This document shows positions 37,265 to 49,800 of a stretch of 64,000 nt of DNA, in pieces (within the stretch, counting starts at the first letter, position 1; the number at the start of each line of letters is the position of its first letter). Source of the stretch: Pyrenopolyporus hunteri (Eukaryota; Ascomycota; Sordariomycetes; Xylariales; Hypoxylaceae); assembly GCA_902806595.1 (NCBI GenBank), contig CADCXC010000005.1, positions 2,976,001 through 3,040,000 of the forward strand, read 5' to 3'. A program made the translations under genes and the position numbers. Under the pieces are notes generated by a model, which was not told the origin of the DNA, did not search any database, and worked only from the letters and a program-made list of their open reading frames with translations.

Positions 37265-38941
37265 AGATAGCATTCCACATTAGAAGATAGAGTGGCCATC
37301 TGCACTACATACATGCAAGTAGGTAGAAGGTTGTGTCTAGGCCCGGGAACAAGATCTCGTAAGTATCGTGTCCTAGGGGGGCACAACACATAAGTCAAGT
37401 ACCTACGTACATGTACCTAGGTATGAATGAAATATGCATAATGCATTGTCCTCCTTTGGGCAGAGCCTTCAATTGTGGGAGCACAAGGGAACTACCTAAC
37501 CCGGTTACTAGGTACTTACCTATGTATCTAGCCTTTGCACAACGCGGTTACTGCGAACCTACGGTACCTAGATTTGACGGTTCCTCTCTTACACCGAGTC
37601 TATGTACTAGGTACCTACCTAATATTATATGCCTCTACATATGCACGCAATTCTAGGCTCATCTCGAAAAGGGTCTAATGACTAACTACATATATGACCC
37701 AGCAGGATCATGTTTGTTAACAGTGGGGCGTAAGGCAATAAGGCATAAATCTATACTGAAAGGGGCTAGTATGTACTATCACATACAAATTTATGTGCAA
37801 AGATACCTATATTACTTAATTCCTTAATTATCGCAATTATCTGCCACTAATATCACGGCATTCTCGAATCTTTTGAAATATAGGGATCGATTAAAAATAT
37901 ACGTTATGGAATAACTCCCGACTAGTTTCGATTTATGCCTAGTACGTAGCCCCTAAAGATTTATTCAAATCGCTGTCGCTATCGTCGTATCTTCGATACG
38001 CCAACAGGCGGTATGGGCAGGACCTCACTTTGTACCCTCACATACTGATTTGTATGGGATAGTACATACCAACAAAGTTCGCTGCCTGGCGCCTTGGCGA
38101 CCCACTGTTAACAAACATGATCCTGCTGGGTTATAGTAGTAACCCCTGCAAGTGCCACTTGAAAGAAGTACCTAGGTATCCATATTGATAAGAAGATATG
38201 GACCTGTTACACGTATATATATCCTTGATAGGTGGTATACATAAGGTACCTAGGTAGGTACGTGATTAAGGCTAGCAGGTATCCCACGGCAATTCCACTT
38301 ATCAGAGTTTACGATCGAACGAGGATGCACGCGGATTACCCAAAATGCTGGGAAGTGGTGGCATGCGTACCGTGATATTATTTCGTGATATGATTTCGTG
38401 ACCCGTGTCATCTTACCTCAACATCCCTACCTGGTATATATCTTTTCAGAGACCCTGTTAATTTATTATTGTTGCTATATTCGATCTCTACCTGATATGC
38501 TATCGTATTTTCTCTCTTTTGGCTGTTGCTTTTTAATTCTGGTTGATATCAGCAGCCCGTAGTATTTCCTTTCACACCTTTGTTACCGTCGCTCCCTTTA
38601 ATAATTTATTGTTGCCCGTCAACTATAAACCACCTTCTCTCCTATCGCGATACCTGAACCTGGTCGGTTACATGCATTGAAAAGAACTTACTCGATAAGT
38701 GCTACACGGATACTCCAGCGCGTCATCATCCTTCATTCGCTATCGCGTTTGCGAATACCCGGCACCCCAGTGATTGCGCAAACGCGGCAGCGACTGCTTC
38801 CCACGACCGAGCGACGCGACACGATAGCGGCAACAATAGCGACCGTGGTTCGCTAATCTCGACGACTATCTGTTTTCCTTTCATTCTGTCGCATTACGTA
38901 CGTTCGTACAACTATTTAGATGCATTCCTTTGGGTATAATC
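37265..38941. other. LAS21-SMP3 intergenic region with inverted-repeat element
   Basis: About 1.7 kb. It holds TAGGTACC words (37400-37625 and 38160-38262), a MITE-like element (37695-38133) and then the SMP3 promoter, pyrimidine-rich at about 38500-38650. No coding region is supported. Confidence 0.6.
37695..38133. mobile_element. MITE-like element with long inverted repeats
   Basis: The 31-bp sequence at 37697-37727 (starting ACCCAGCAGG, ending CAGTGGG) is repeated perfectly in inverse orientation at 38101-38131. Inside these ends a second inverted pair is visible: 37769-37797 (GTATGTACTATC...) against 38039-38069, nearly identical apart from three or four positions and a small length difference. 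The interior is AT-rich and has no open frame. The outer ends are flanked by TA on both sides, compatible with a TA target-site duplication. A 440-bp element with terminal and subterminal inverted repeats and no coding capacity fits a non-autonomous DNA transposon. The transposase family is unassigned. Confidence 0.75.
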
Positions 38942-40761
38942 ATGTGGCGACGTACCCTTTTCCTCTTAGTTATGGTACGCCTATGGTTTGCCCTCTCCTC
39001 AAGCTATCTTCATCCGGATGAAAATTTTCAAGGCCCAGAGGTTATCGCCGGTACGCACAGATATACGCACCCACTCCAAGCCCAACGCCCCTCCGTCATT
39101 GCGATCTGCATACTGACGGGTTTATCTACATTATTACAGGTCAGATTTTCAGCTATCCCGTCCGACTGACTTGGGAATTTACGAGCGAGCATCCCATACG
39201 CAGTGTATTTCCGTTATGGCCGGTTTATGGGCTACCTATGCTTCTGCTAAGGTGGCTGTGGATTGGGAATGGAAACGATGGCGAGATACCGCCTATTGCG
39301 GTGTTCTGGACGTTGCGCTTTTTGATGTTTATAATTAGCTTCGTCTTGGAAGACTGGGCGATCCATGAACTCGTCCAGTCGCGGCGGCACCGCCCGGTTG
39401 CAGCGTTACTAGTGGCATCTTCGTACGTGACCTGGACCTTTCAGACTCATACTTTCTCCAACTCGATCGAGACTCTTGTGGTCGCATGGTGCCTGGTGCT
39501 CATCGACCGCATTCTTGCAGCATCGGTAAGCCGCTCCCAGATCACCCCTCGTCTAAATTCCCGAGTTAGCCTCTAAACGCAAGCAGAAGCAGAGTTCCTC
39601 CCTAGCGGCGTCGACGGTACTCGGAACCGTAGCTGTCTTTGGTGTTTTCAATAGAATAACATTTCCCGCATTCTTACTAATTCCCGGACTTCGATTGATA
39701 CCCCATTTTATAAATAGGTACGTCTCTTTTCCAAGGCCCTTCTCCCCCCCTTTTAAAGAAAAAAAAAATCCCCCCCCCCTTGCCTTAGGAGTTCCTGAGT
39801 TGCTAATGGTTAACCCTGAAGACCTCTGTCCCTCGTCGTCATGGCAGCGTCGGGGCTTATAACCGTTTTAGTTGCCATTTCTCTCGACACATCATTCTAC
39901 ACCCCACACTCTATTTCCTGGCTGGATCTTTACCGCAACCCGGTTCTCACACCGTTGAATAACCTACGCTATAACCTCTCGCCCTCAAACCTTGCGGAGC
40001 ACGGGCTACATCCCTGGTATCAGCATATTCTAATCAACCTCCCGTTGCTCATAGGGCCCGCCGTTGCGCTTTTATTCACGAAACCGCATTTATCTCTTAG
40101 GCTCTGGTCCGCGATATCGGGAGTGTTCGTTCTGTCCATCTTCCAACATCAAGAAGCCCGGTTTCTGCTCCCGGCGGTGCCTCTCTTACTTTCGTCTCTG
40201 CAGCTCCCGAAAAATCCAACATATCTAAAACTCTGGGTGGGCATATGGGTGTGCTTTAACACGGTCCTTGGCGTCCTCATGGGGATATACCACCAGGGCG
40301 GTATCGTGCCAGCTCAAGTGTTCCTGAGCACTCAGCCCGACGCGACGCATGCCATATGGTGGAAGACTTATATGCCCCCAATATGGCTTCTGAACGGTAA
40401 GAATGCAGTTCTACAAACTAGGGATGTGGCAGGCATGGAAGGGGAGAGACTCCTGGAGGAGTTGGGACTGGTGGCGACCTGCGACACACCGGCTGACCGG
40501 AGGAGCTTTGAGTATCTCAAGGAGTCAAACGGTACATACTTGATCGCGCCACTCTCATCTACGTGGCTAGATCCTTACCTGGACAACAAAGGTCTGGATG
40601 GGCTTAGGTTTCGACAGGTTTGGAAGTATAGCCGGCATCTCAATCTGGATGATCTTGACTGGGCTGAAGACGGGATCTGGCCTACTTTGAAGAGAGTAGT
40701 TGGCAGGCGGGGATTAGCAGCCTGGAGGGTTACCAAGAGCTGCGGCCGACCTCCGCGGTGA
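38942..40761 (+). CDS. SMP3: GPI mannosyltransferase 4 (Smp3, GT22)
   Basis: Four exons: 38942-39050, 39140-39525, about 39587-39717 and 39822-40761, giving 521 aa. The exon 3 acceptor is uncertain by 3-6 bases because three in-frame AGs occur (39583-39592). The start [18 protein letters not shown] is a membrane helix; [11 protein letters not shown] and the later [11 protein letters not shown] are signatures of GT22 dolichol-phosphate-mannose-dependent transferases. Smp3 adds the fourth, side-branching mannose to the GPI core in the ER, a step before ethanolamine phosphate transfer in yeast. Intron 3 (39718-39821) contains a C8/A10/C10 homopolymer stretch. It sits directly downstream of LAS21, another GPI gene on the same strand. 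Confidence 0.92.
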
Positions 40762-40834
40762 TAATAAGCTATAAATATAAAACGTAATTCAGTTCATAGT
40801 GTGCATTCTATGCTAGCCGCCAAGTGTCGGGTAG

Positions 40835-40855
40835 TTACCTCTTATAGAGAGGTAA
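40835..40855. terminator. 8-bp perfect hairpin in SMP3 3' flank
   Basis: TTACCTCT and AGAGGTAA are separated by five bases, about 75 bp past the SMP3 stop codon. It may be a 3'-UTR structure; function is unproven. Confidence 0.35.
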
Positions 40856-41042
40856 GGGTTGAATCCTCACATGCTAGGTTGTGGGGAACTCCAACCGTCG
40901 TCTGAATTGATAACCGAATCCTAACGAGGCGGTTTAACCTCCTCCGAACGACAAGATGCTCGGATCGTCTTATGGTTTTACTTACTATGCGGTATATGCA
41001 CATCTAGTTCTACCTACCTATATAAACCTCCTAATCCATATG

Positions 41043-41119
41043 AGTAGGTAGGTAGGTAGGTAGGTAGGTAGGTAGGTAGGTAGGTAGGTAGGTAGGTAGG
41101 TAGGTAGGTAGGTAGGTAG
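41043..41119. repeat. (TAGG)n microsatellite, about 19 copies
   Basis: An essentially perfect TAGG tandem run of 77 bp between SMP3 and PET100. TAGGTACC words follow at 41310-41342, so the microsatellite may have grown from the dispersed TAGGTA words. It is not the telomeric TTAGGG unit. Confidence 0.92.
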
Positions 41120-41459
41120 AGGTATGGAGTAGTGCAGAGGAAAATGGATAACCCGATGCAACCACAGGGTAGATAAGAAAAAAGAGCCAATCGGATTTCC
41201 TGAATAAAGGACCCAGGGAGGCTTGATACCCTATTAGGAAGTACCTAATTGGAAGATTCCCGACTACGACATTCGGCCCGGCGTTCAAGTCGTGCGACCT
41301 GCGTACAATACATACCTACCTAGGTACCTACCTAGGTACCTGACCCGAGTTTTTATTCTACTTGAAATCGCCAGACCTTCGCGTTTGTATCTCCTTGACG
41401 GGCGCCAAAACCTCACCGCTTCAGTTCCTACATACAACCTCAATTACGTACATATCACT

Positions 41460-41815
41460 ATGGGCGGCCTAAATTTAGAGATCTTCAAGGTTAGCAACCC
41501 CGCCTCCTCGACGTTCTCTTAGCTCTCTTAGCTGGCTGGTACCGCGTGGCATGCTTACCATAATAGTTCGGCATGTATGTCATGTTCCCCATCGGCATCA
41601 TGTACTACTTCGGCACAAACCTCGACGAGCGATTCTCCGTACCTGATTTCTGGCCCAAGCCGGAGCAGGCGAACAAGGTACCTTTCGACAAAGACGAGAT
41701 CAGCGCCGAGCTAGAGCGATTGCGTGCGCGACGGTTGTTACTTCGGGAGAGGAGGCTTCGAAACGAGTCAAAGGAGTCGTCACCTTCAAACCAGGATCAG
41801 GAGGGCGATAGGTAA
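41460..41815 (+). CDS. PET100: Cytochrome c oxidase assembly protein Pet100
   Basis: Two exons, 41460-41489 and 41567-41815, encode 92 aa. The first exon is only ten codons (MGGLNLEIFK) and is easily missed; the intron starts GTTAGC and ends AATAG. The protein then reads FGMYVMFPIGIMYYFGTNLDERF, the conserved single membrane helix and neighbouring motif of Pet100, followed by FWPKPEQANK and a charged Arg/Glu-rich tail. Pet100 is an inner-membrane chaperone for cytochrome c oxidase assembly. It converges on the YebC/TACO1-type gene, less than 500 bp away, whose animal counterpart also supports the same enzyme. Confidence 0.9.
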
Positions 41816-42283
41816 ATCTAGGACAAGTCGTACCGGCGGTGGGAGGAGGGCTCCGCGAGGGCTTTCGCGAAAAAAAAAAGAAAAGATAGGAAAGTCAAAG
41901 GTGGGGTTGTATCGGTTTACTAGTTTTGATGGCGTTTTGGGAGTACAAAACGGGATCTAGGTACGGCTGTATGGCTTCGCATGTTTTAAACTTCGTTCCG
42001 AGTAGGTATTGAGTGGCAGGCCGATCTCTCTGCTCTTGTAGGAGATGTGATTCATATAGGACCGCTTCACGATATCTATGTACCGACAGTCTACGTCTAT
42101 ATATTGTATAACACATACACTGCGGATTATGTGTCGAGGTTCTCTTCTACTGCCCTCCAGACCTCTTCGGAAACGGATCCACGCTCAGCGTTCGCGCTAT
42201 AACGCCGCGACGTATCAGCAGCAACCTCTTTCTACGCGGCGGGGGCGGGGGGGCGAATAGGAAGGTGTTCATAAATGCACTTA

Positions 42284-43249
42284 CTAGACCCCTTGTACAT
42301 CTGGGTATTCTTGCAGCGCCGTTAGAAGGGCGCCTAGAGCTGCTGTCGCCTCCTCGTCGTCAAGCTTGACTTTGTCCGCTGTCGGTGACCATATGATATC
42401 GGAATCTAAGATCTCGGTGGATAGTATTTGGCTTAGTGTTTCCGCTGTTTGATGGGTCTTGTTCGGCTGTGTCCAGAGAACGACGTTGCCGTCCTCGTCC
42501 TGTTCGACGTCCTCGGCGCCAGCTTCGAGCGCTTGTATTAAGACTTCGTCAAAGTTGTTGTTCTTCCCCTTTAGAATAGTGCGACCCAACCTCGTGAAAA
42601 GGAACGCCGTCGGTGTTACGGTGCCCTTATGTTTCTTGACCAGGGCTCGAATATCCGCCAAGGAACGCAGCTTGTTGTCCGTTTCGATGTCGATAACCAC
42701 GGCTACAGCCGGCGGTACCATGACTTCGAGCGTGGCGCTCTCGAGCTTCGCGCCGGACGACGATTTTCCCTGGCCGCGAGCAATAGCCACGTCTATAGTG
42801 GCTTTCGGCATACCGGCTATTGTGGTGATTGTCGTTAGAATAGTTCTTGCATTTCCTGGGGCTTTTAGGTCCTTCGGGCTTAAGCCAATGCCTTGCTAAA
42901 CGTCCTGAATACCTTTCTTTGCGGCCGCAATCAACGTGGCTAGCTGTGAATTCAGATTCGGGTCCGCGCCATACACTGGCTCCCACACCATCAGTGATCA
43001 GATCGGAATCGCTAGGCCCCGCGGGAGATACGGACGTCTTGAGGAGAGCGTCAAGCTCTTGGCAAAATTGGATCGTTGAGTATTTTTCTTCGCATCAGCT
43101 GCGCCTTTCTGGTGCCGAATCTTGGACCAGCGATTATGGCCGCTATGAAGTATGGGGCTCGAAGCGAATGTTCGGCGACATTGCGCGCATATGATAGCGG
43201 CCGTGATTGATCTCGGCGCAAAACTTCGGCAAGGCGAAAAGAGTGACAT
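42284..43249 (-). CDS. YebC/TACO1-family mitochondrial translation factor
   Basis: Three exons: 43249-43036, 42975-42913 and 42816-42284, encoding 269 aa. The introns start GTCCGT (atypical) and GTATTC and end CAG and TAG; the second has a TCTAAC branch site. The first 25-35 residues are Arg/Ser-rich and lack acids, as in a mitochondrial presequence. SGHNRWSKIRHQKGAADAKK is the YebC N-terminal hallmark, followed by DPNLNSQLATLIAAAKKAGMPKATIDVAIARG. The rest reads VMVPPAVAVVIDIETDN and FLFTRLGRTIL, the usual domain 2/3 pattern. Mammalian TACO1 is needed for efficient COX1 translation; bacterial YebC helps ribosomes pass proline stretches. The start is 610 bp from the divergent LAA1 start. Confidence 0.93.
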
Positions 43250-43858
43250 GTTGACGGATTCGGTTGGCTACCTGAGGAACATTCTATCGACTTTCTATTG
43301 ATAATCTTGGTTGGCCTGGGAGGATGCGGGACGCGGGACCGACTGGCGAACAGAATTGAGCTGTCGGGCTTAAAGAAAAGAAAGAACCTTGGGAGAAAAA
43401 GGTTCGGAAGCGAGTTCCCATCAAGTGTTGTCATCCAGATGTCGAAATGCACCTTCATTCCTAAAGAGGCTAAACCAATTGGAGGGTACCTATAGATTCG
43501 TACCTGACACCATGAAGGGATCCGCTAACCCTTGCCGTGCCTTGTGACGATATTGTACCTCCTACCTACTATACCTAGGTAGGTACATATAGATACATAC
43601 CTACCTACACACATAGGTAGGCACCTTAGGTAGGTCGGCACTGCCTAGAAGGTAGGTAGGTACCTAGGTAGGTAGGTAGGTACATATACCTAAATTAGGT
43701 ACCTAACCTGTATCCTTTCGAACAACATCTCGTCCGCCCGCGACTCCCACGATTCATTCTTCTTTTCCTTTCCCTCTCTCAATATTCTACCGTGGTAAAG
43801 ACAACGGCGCCAACCCCACCTCCCCTCTACGCTTCGAAGGACATATCCATGATTTTCC
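43250..43858. promoter_or_regulatory. Divergent promoter between TACO1-like gene and LAA1
   Basis: The 609-bp region contains one of the densest TAGGTACC clusters (43555-43706), about 150-300 bp upstream of the LAA1 start. No gene is supported here. Confidence 0.6.
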
Positions 43859-46800
43859 ATGTCAGCGCCAAGTTCCCCTCCCCGAGAGTCTAACGGCGCC
43901 GCCCAGGCCGTAGCTCCTGCACGCGCTTCATTTGCGACCACATCCAATCCGGAACTCGACCTTCAGAAGCTTCAGTCACTTCCCGCCGAACAGCAGGACC
44001 TTTTTCTCCTGAATTTCGTCGCCTCCTTGAGCAAGCATGTCCATAGCTTGTCAGCCGACGACTGCACCGCCCAGCAGTTCTATCTTAAGAAAGAGGTCTT
44101 TCAGATAATCAACCTCTCCACGCCTCCTCCCGGTCGAGTAATAAGAGTCAACCTCGGCAAGATACTTGCCCACGTCTTTGGGAATGGAGACAGGAAGTTA
44201 CTTTTCGACACCATCAACGAGCTGGTCTCCATAATATCTAGTGGGAAATCTAAGACCGAAAATGAGGTTCGAACGAGACACGCCGCCGTCAGTTGCCTGG
44301 GCGACGTGTACGCTGCTGCCGGCGGCAGCGCGATTAATATACACCCATTGGCTTGTAGCGCCCTCGTTAAGGTGCTCAAGTCATCTCAGACTCATGCTGG
44401 ATTGCGCGCTGCCGTGCTCACCGCTCTAACCAAGATCGTCGGTATGGTGCGGTCGAGCTTGGATGAAAATATCGCTAGGGACGTTTGGAAACAGGCCCGA
44501 AATGCGGCCTCGGGTGACAAAGGCTCCCTGATCGTCGTATCCGCCTGTCGTTGTCTGAAGTCCCTGATTAGAAATACCCCCTATTTCGAGAATTCGGGCG
44601 ATTTTGAGAATCTCAAGTCGACCATCTTCAAGACCATCGACTCTAGTTCCTCACACGTAAGGCATGCTGCTTCCGACTGTTTAGCCGAAGCTATGGTAAA
44701 ATCGCATTCCGAGTTTGCAGCTGCTACTAGCTCGATCTCAAGGATCAAGAAATCCAAGTCGAAGGCTAGTAAAAGGACGTCCGTCCAACCTGGGATGGGG
44801 CTCGAGGAAGATGAGGACATCCCGTCGCGGCCTGGCAGCCCGGCACCCGGGAAAAAAAGTCAGGATCTCGTACTGTCTTTGAATGACATCTTTAAGACTC
44901 TAACGACCCAGTATGTCCGGCTATCTACCACCAATAGAGCCAGGGCAGCCATCGGTACATGTTACGGAAAGGTTTTGAAACGGCTGGGGGAGAAGTTTGT
45001 CGAAACAAACTATTTGAAAATATTGGAGAATTTGACCGTCGACCTACTAGGCCATCAGAACATAGCCAACAATCGATATAGACTCCTCATCTCGCGCCGG
45101 ATTGTTGACACTGTCCTTCAGGTTGTGATAGGTCGCAAGATCCTCGGGGAATCGGGTCAGACGACTATAGCAAAAGTACTCATCAACGACATATTGAAGA
45201 ACTACCCCCAAACGCTCAAAGAGCGGCCGGAACCGACGAAGTATACACTGATTGCAGCTCTTGGGGCGGTGGCCTCGCTCATTAGGTCGCTTGGGTCGGC
45301 TGCGAATAACTTCGCAGAATCCTGCCGTGATGGACTCTTGCAGGTATTGCAACATCCTAGTTACAGTGTTCAGGTATCCGCCTCCTACTGCATGAAGACG
45401 TTCGTCCTTGCATGTCCGCAGCAGCTCCTACCTTGCTTGTCTGTTTGTATGAACAGTCTTAGTAGGGAACTCTCCCTACTTGGGGGCGCGCGAAGCTCTC
45501 CTAGACGATGTGTTGGATTCGCCCATGGATTGGCGGCGACTTTGAGTGCTAGCCCGGCTCGCCCGTTGTACGGTTCCCTTGATATCAACAACCGAGTATA
45601 TTCTATGGCTACCAACTTGCTCAAGTCGAGCGGCCAGTCTGAGCTCCGTGTCTCGAGTACGCAGGTACAGGTTGCTTGGGTGCTTTTAGGGGGTCTTATG
45701 TCACTGGGACCTAACTTTGTTAAGATTCATCTCTCACAACTGCTCGTTCTCTGGAAGAATGCCCTACCAAAACCGCTGGCCAAGGACAACTTTACCCATC
45801 GCAACATCCTCGAGGTTGCCTATCTAACTCACGTCAAGGAATGCGCATTAGGTTCCATACTCGCGTTCCTCCAGTTCAATAGCCGTCTGTTAACGGTCGA
45901 CGTATCGAAGCGTATCGCGGCGATGCTTCAGAATACTAGCATCTTCCTCAGGATGCTGCCCTCAAAGAAAACCACCGACGATATATCTCAGAGGTTGACC
46001 CCTGCTTTGCAGTTGCAAGACCTTGACATGATGGTACAACGTCGAGTTTTGCAATGCTACATTATGCTAGTGAACCAGAGCCCTGCTGGAGGCAGCGAGG
46101 CACTGGTGCAATCCAATCTGCTTACCCTGGCAATTTCTCTATTTGCCGACCCCGAGAATTACGCGGCCAATTCGCTAAGCGCGTCTATTGCTAACGCCGC
46201 GGGAACGTTTGAGGCTATCTGGGACGTTGGCGATAACTCTGGTTTCGGAGTCAATGACCTAGTTCGCGGCTTCAACGTCAAAAGACTTCCTGGTGAGAAG
46301 GAGGATACGGCCGACAAACCAGAGACGGACGAGCCTGATCCGGATAAAAGTATTGACGACCTTCTCCTGTCGCCCATCTGCTCATCGCTAGAGCATGACG
46401 CCGCCGTGCTATACGTGGGCGAGCAAGATCCTTCTACGAGTCTCCCAGCTCCACCAGCTACGGAAGTTGTGAACATGTCAATTCAGCTATTCGCTTTCGT
46501 CTTCCCGCTTACACCAGCCAAGGTGCAGGAGAGCGTTCTCGAGCAGATCACCACGTTCATATCAGCCGGGTCTTTACAACGCGACCCGGGCCGTAAGGCA
46601 GCTATTACTGTCAACGTTGCTAGTGCTCTGTTCCTAGCCCTAAAGGTTGCGGTCAAGGAGACTCAGTCGTCTCCAGGGAATGTCACTAACTTAGCGGTGG
46701 AAAAGCTCCTTCAGGAAATGACTAGGAGCTTCGTGGTCGATCCGGATCAATATATTCGCAGCCTAGGTTACGGCGCTATTGCCCGTCTCTGTAATGCGTG

Positions 46801-49800
46801 CGGTAACGCGTTTACGAATAATGAGATCAAGTACTTGGTGGACACGATTGTTAGCAACCGGGAACCCAGCGCCCGTGCGGGATGTGCCATGGCCTTAGGT
46901 TCTATCCAGGCGAAGGTGGGCGGCATGGGAGCCGGCTACCATCTCAAAACGATTACTGGTATTCTCATGTCTCTGTGTAACGACCCGCACCCGACAGTGC
47001 ATTACTGGGCCCTTGAGGCTCTTGCTGACGCCGCCGATTCCACCGGCCTCGGATTTTCGCCTTATATCTCAGGATCTCTAGGAATGGTATCGCAGCTTTA
47101 TCTTTCCGAAACTCACCATTCTGAGGTATCATCTCCTATTTCCATGAGCTTGGAGATGGAGCTGTCAACTACGGCCGCAATCACGCGCTGTATCGACTCT
47201 CTAATTAACGTTGTCGGTCCAGATTTGCAAGACTCCACCAAATCCCGTGAATTGATACTTACTCTCGTCGGCCAGTTACAGAGCGAGGAGGATGAGCTTG
47301 TGCAATGCGAAAGCCTAGCATGCTTGGAGCATCTGTCCCTATACGCTCCCGGACATATGGTATTCAGCGATTACGTCAAGACGCTCCAGAAATACCTCAA
47401 CTCTGAAATTCCCATGCTTCGCGACGTCGCGGTGGATGGTCTTTATAATCTAATGAAAAGGAATTCCCTCGATGTGTTAGAGGCGGCGGACCCGGGCTTT
47501 GAAGACCAATTATGGCTCGTCCTCGATATGTCGCCCGATCATGACGGAATCCGCAACGTCCTTCGGAATTGGCTACGTCAGACCTCGTTAACAGAAACCG
47601 GCTCCTGGCTTCTACGCTGTCAAAACGTTCTCAAGATGACAAGGCCGAAAACTACTGAAGATACAAATACTACTACTCAAAGACCGGCCGCCACTATCGA
47701 CCTGCAAGACGAGGAAGTTGCTGGCTTCGCTGCAGCCGCCGGCGCTGCAAAAGATGATAAAGACTCGACGTCGAGTTCCGAGACGGAACCTCTACGTTGG
47801 CAAGTCAGGACGTTTGCCATGAGTTGTCTCAACGACATATTTATACTTGTTGGAAAAGATGTAGCTACGAACGGCGAGTCACCCGCACAGTCCGCCCTTC
47901 AGGCTAGAATCTCCGACGTAATCCGGATGGCTTTCTCGGCTTCAACTTCTAGCGTGTTAGAACTTAGAATCTGGGGTTTGAAGATCATTGGCGCTGTTTT
48001 GAGAATGTTTGGCAAAACGCCGGACCCTGACTTTGAGGAGGCGATGCTTCTTGAGCAGTACCAAGCCCAAATAAGCTCGGCGTTGACCCCTGCCTTTGCG
48101 GCGGACTCGTCTCCTGAACTCGCCGCGGAAGCTGTCAACGTATGTGCCGCATTTATCTCTACCGGTATCGTGACGGACATCGACCGTATGGGTCGTATCC
48201 TGAAGACACTCGTTACTGCCCTTGAGAATTTCTCAACGGAAACAGAGAATGCTGGGATAGGTGACCTCAAGGGTCTCAGCTCCAATGCTCAGGTAATGGT
48301 CAAGATGTCGGTATATTCGGCCTGGGCGGACCTTCAGGTAGCCAGCTCGGAGCAGAAGTATCTACTTGACGTGTTAAAACCCCATATCGGTACTTTAACA
48401 CCGTTGTGGCTAGCATCTTTGCGAGAGTTTGCTCGGTTGAGGTTTGAGCCGGACATCTCGATGACATTAGGCCCGCCGTCTATGTCAGGCAGCTTAGATA
48501 CCATATACGCGGCGCTCAACCGCGAGACTCTTCTAAAATTCTACCAAGATTCCTGGCTGAAACTGGTCGACGCCATCGCGAGTCTGATCGAACAAGACAG
48601 CGAGTTTGTCTTTGATGCATTGGACGGGAAAGAAGCCGACGCGTCGGGTACCAACGGGCAATCTAAAAGTGCCGATATAAATTACCGCGATGAACCAGTC
48701 GCTTTCTTCTTCGTTCTCTTCGGGATTGCCTTCGAGGCGCTCGCAACGAAGTCGGGCCAATCCGACTCGTTAGCTACCCAGGAACAGACGCTCGAAATAC
48801 TTCAGGCCCTTAAGAAGATCCTGCATCCGAGCGTTTCGGGCCATGCTATCTACCGGGAGGCCATCTTTTCCGAGACGATGGACTTGCTAGACCGTCTTGT
48901 ACTGACGGAGGGCCTCGATGTCCAGGGAGTGATCGTCGAAATTGCCCGGGCGCTTTGCGTTGCTCACCCTTCGGCGAGGAAACAGGAGCAGCCCGACGAC
49001 GGCGACTTAAGCGAAGATATAGAGCAACTGTTTGAACTCACCAGGATCATCGTTCTGGTACTCTCTGGGTTGTTACCTAACTTGACTGAGGCGAATCAGC
49101 CAGTGCGCCATCACCTAACCGAGGAGGCCGTCCTTCTTATACGAACGGGGCTGAACGCCATGGTGGACGCGGCCGAAGTGTTCCCGGCCATCATCAAGAC
49201 GGATTTGCATGCTTGTATAATCCATATCTTCGCCACCATCCTTGGGACGCCGTCATGCCAGGAGGTGGTTGTTCCTCAAGCTCTACCAATATTTAAGAGG
49301 TTCATGGCGACTATGTCTAGTCCTCGTAGCTTGGCAGAGGGGAGGTCTACCACGGATATGCAGGTACAGGGCTGCCTGCGCCGCTACCTTTCCATCTACC
49401 TGAATGCGCAGAAACGCGAGACGCCTACTTCTCTACAGTGCGTGAAGAATTGTCTGCTTGCAATCACGATCCTCTTCACCGGCGGAAGTAATCGGCTCGC
49501 GGCTACTGACGGCCTGGTGACGAAGTATCTCGACGAAACGGCGGACTGCCTAACGGACCGCATGGTGGGTATCCCTAACATTTCCGGGTCATTAATTACT
49601 TATCCTTCCAATGATCTGCTAATCGTGCCGCAGACCGCCAAGATCGCAGCGAACTGTATCCGCTCCCTTCTTCTGCAGCCGTCGCCCACGCCAGCTGATC
49701 AGTCTATTGTCCGCTATCTTCTCCCTCGTCTGGTGGCTTTTGTAGTGGGTACGGAGCCAGAAGACCCGGAGGGCGCACGTAAACTAGTAGCGCATTCTCT

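Noticed and set aside
37721..38107. piggyBac-type element with TTAA target site at CAGTGGG...CCCACTG
   Set aside because: The inverted repeat continues beyond the TTAA on both sides, so TTAA is part of the repeat, not a target duplication.
40810..40890. tRNA-like segment with a GGTTGAATCC word and a hairpin after SMP3
   Set aside because: The outer ends do not pair as an acceptor stem and no D arm fits; only the 8-bp hairpin remains.
41043..41119. Telomere-like repeat
   Set aside because: The unit is TAGG, not TTAGGG, and it is flanked on both sides by ordinary genes.
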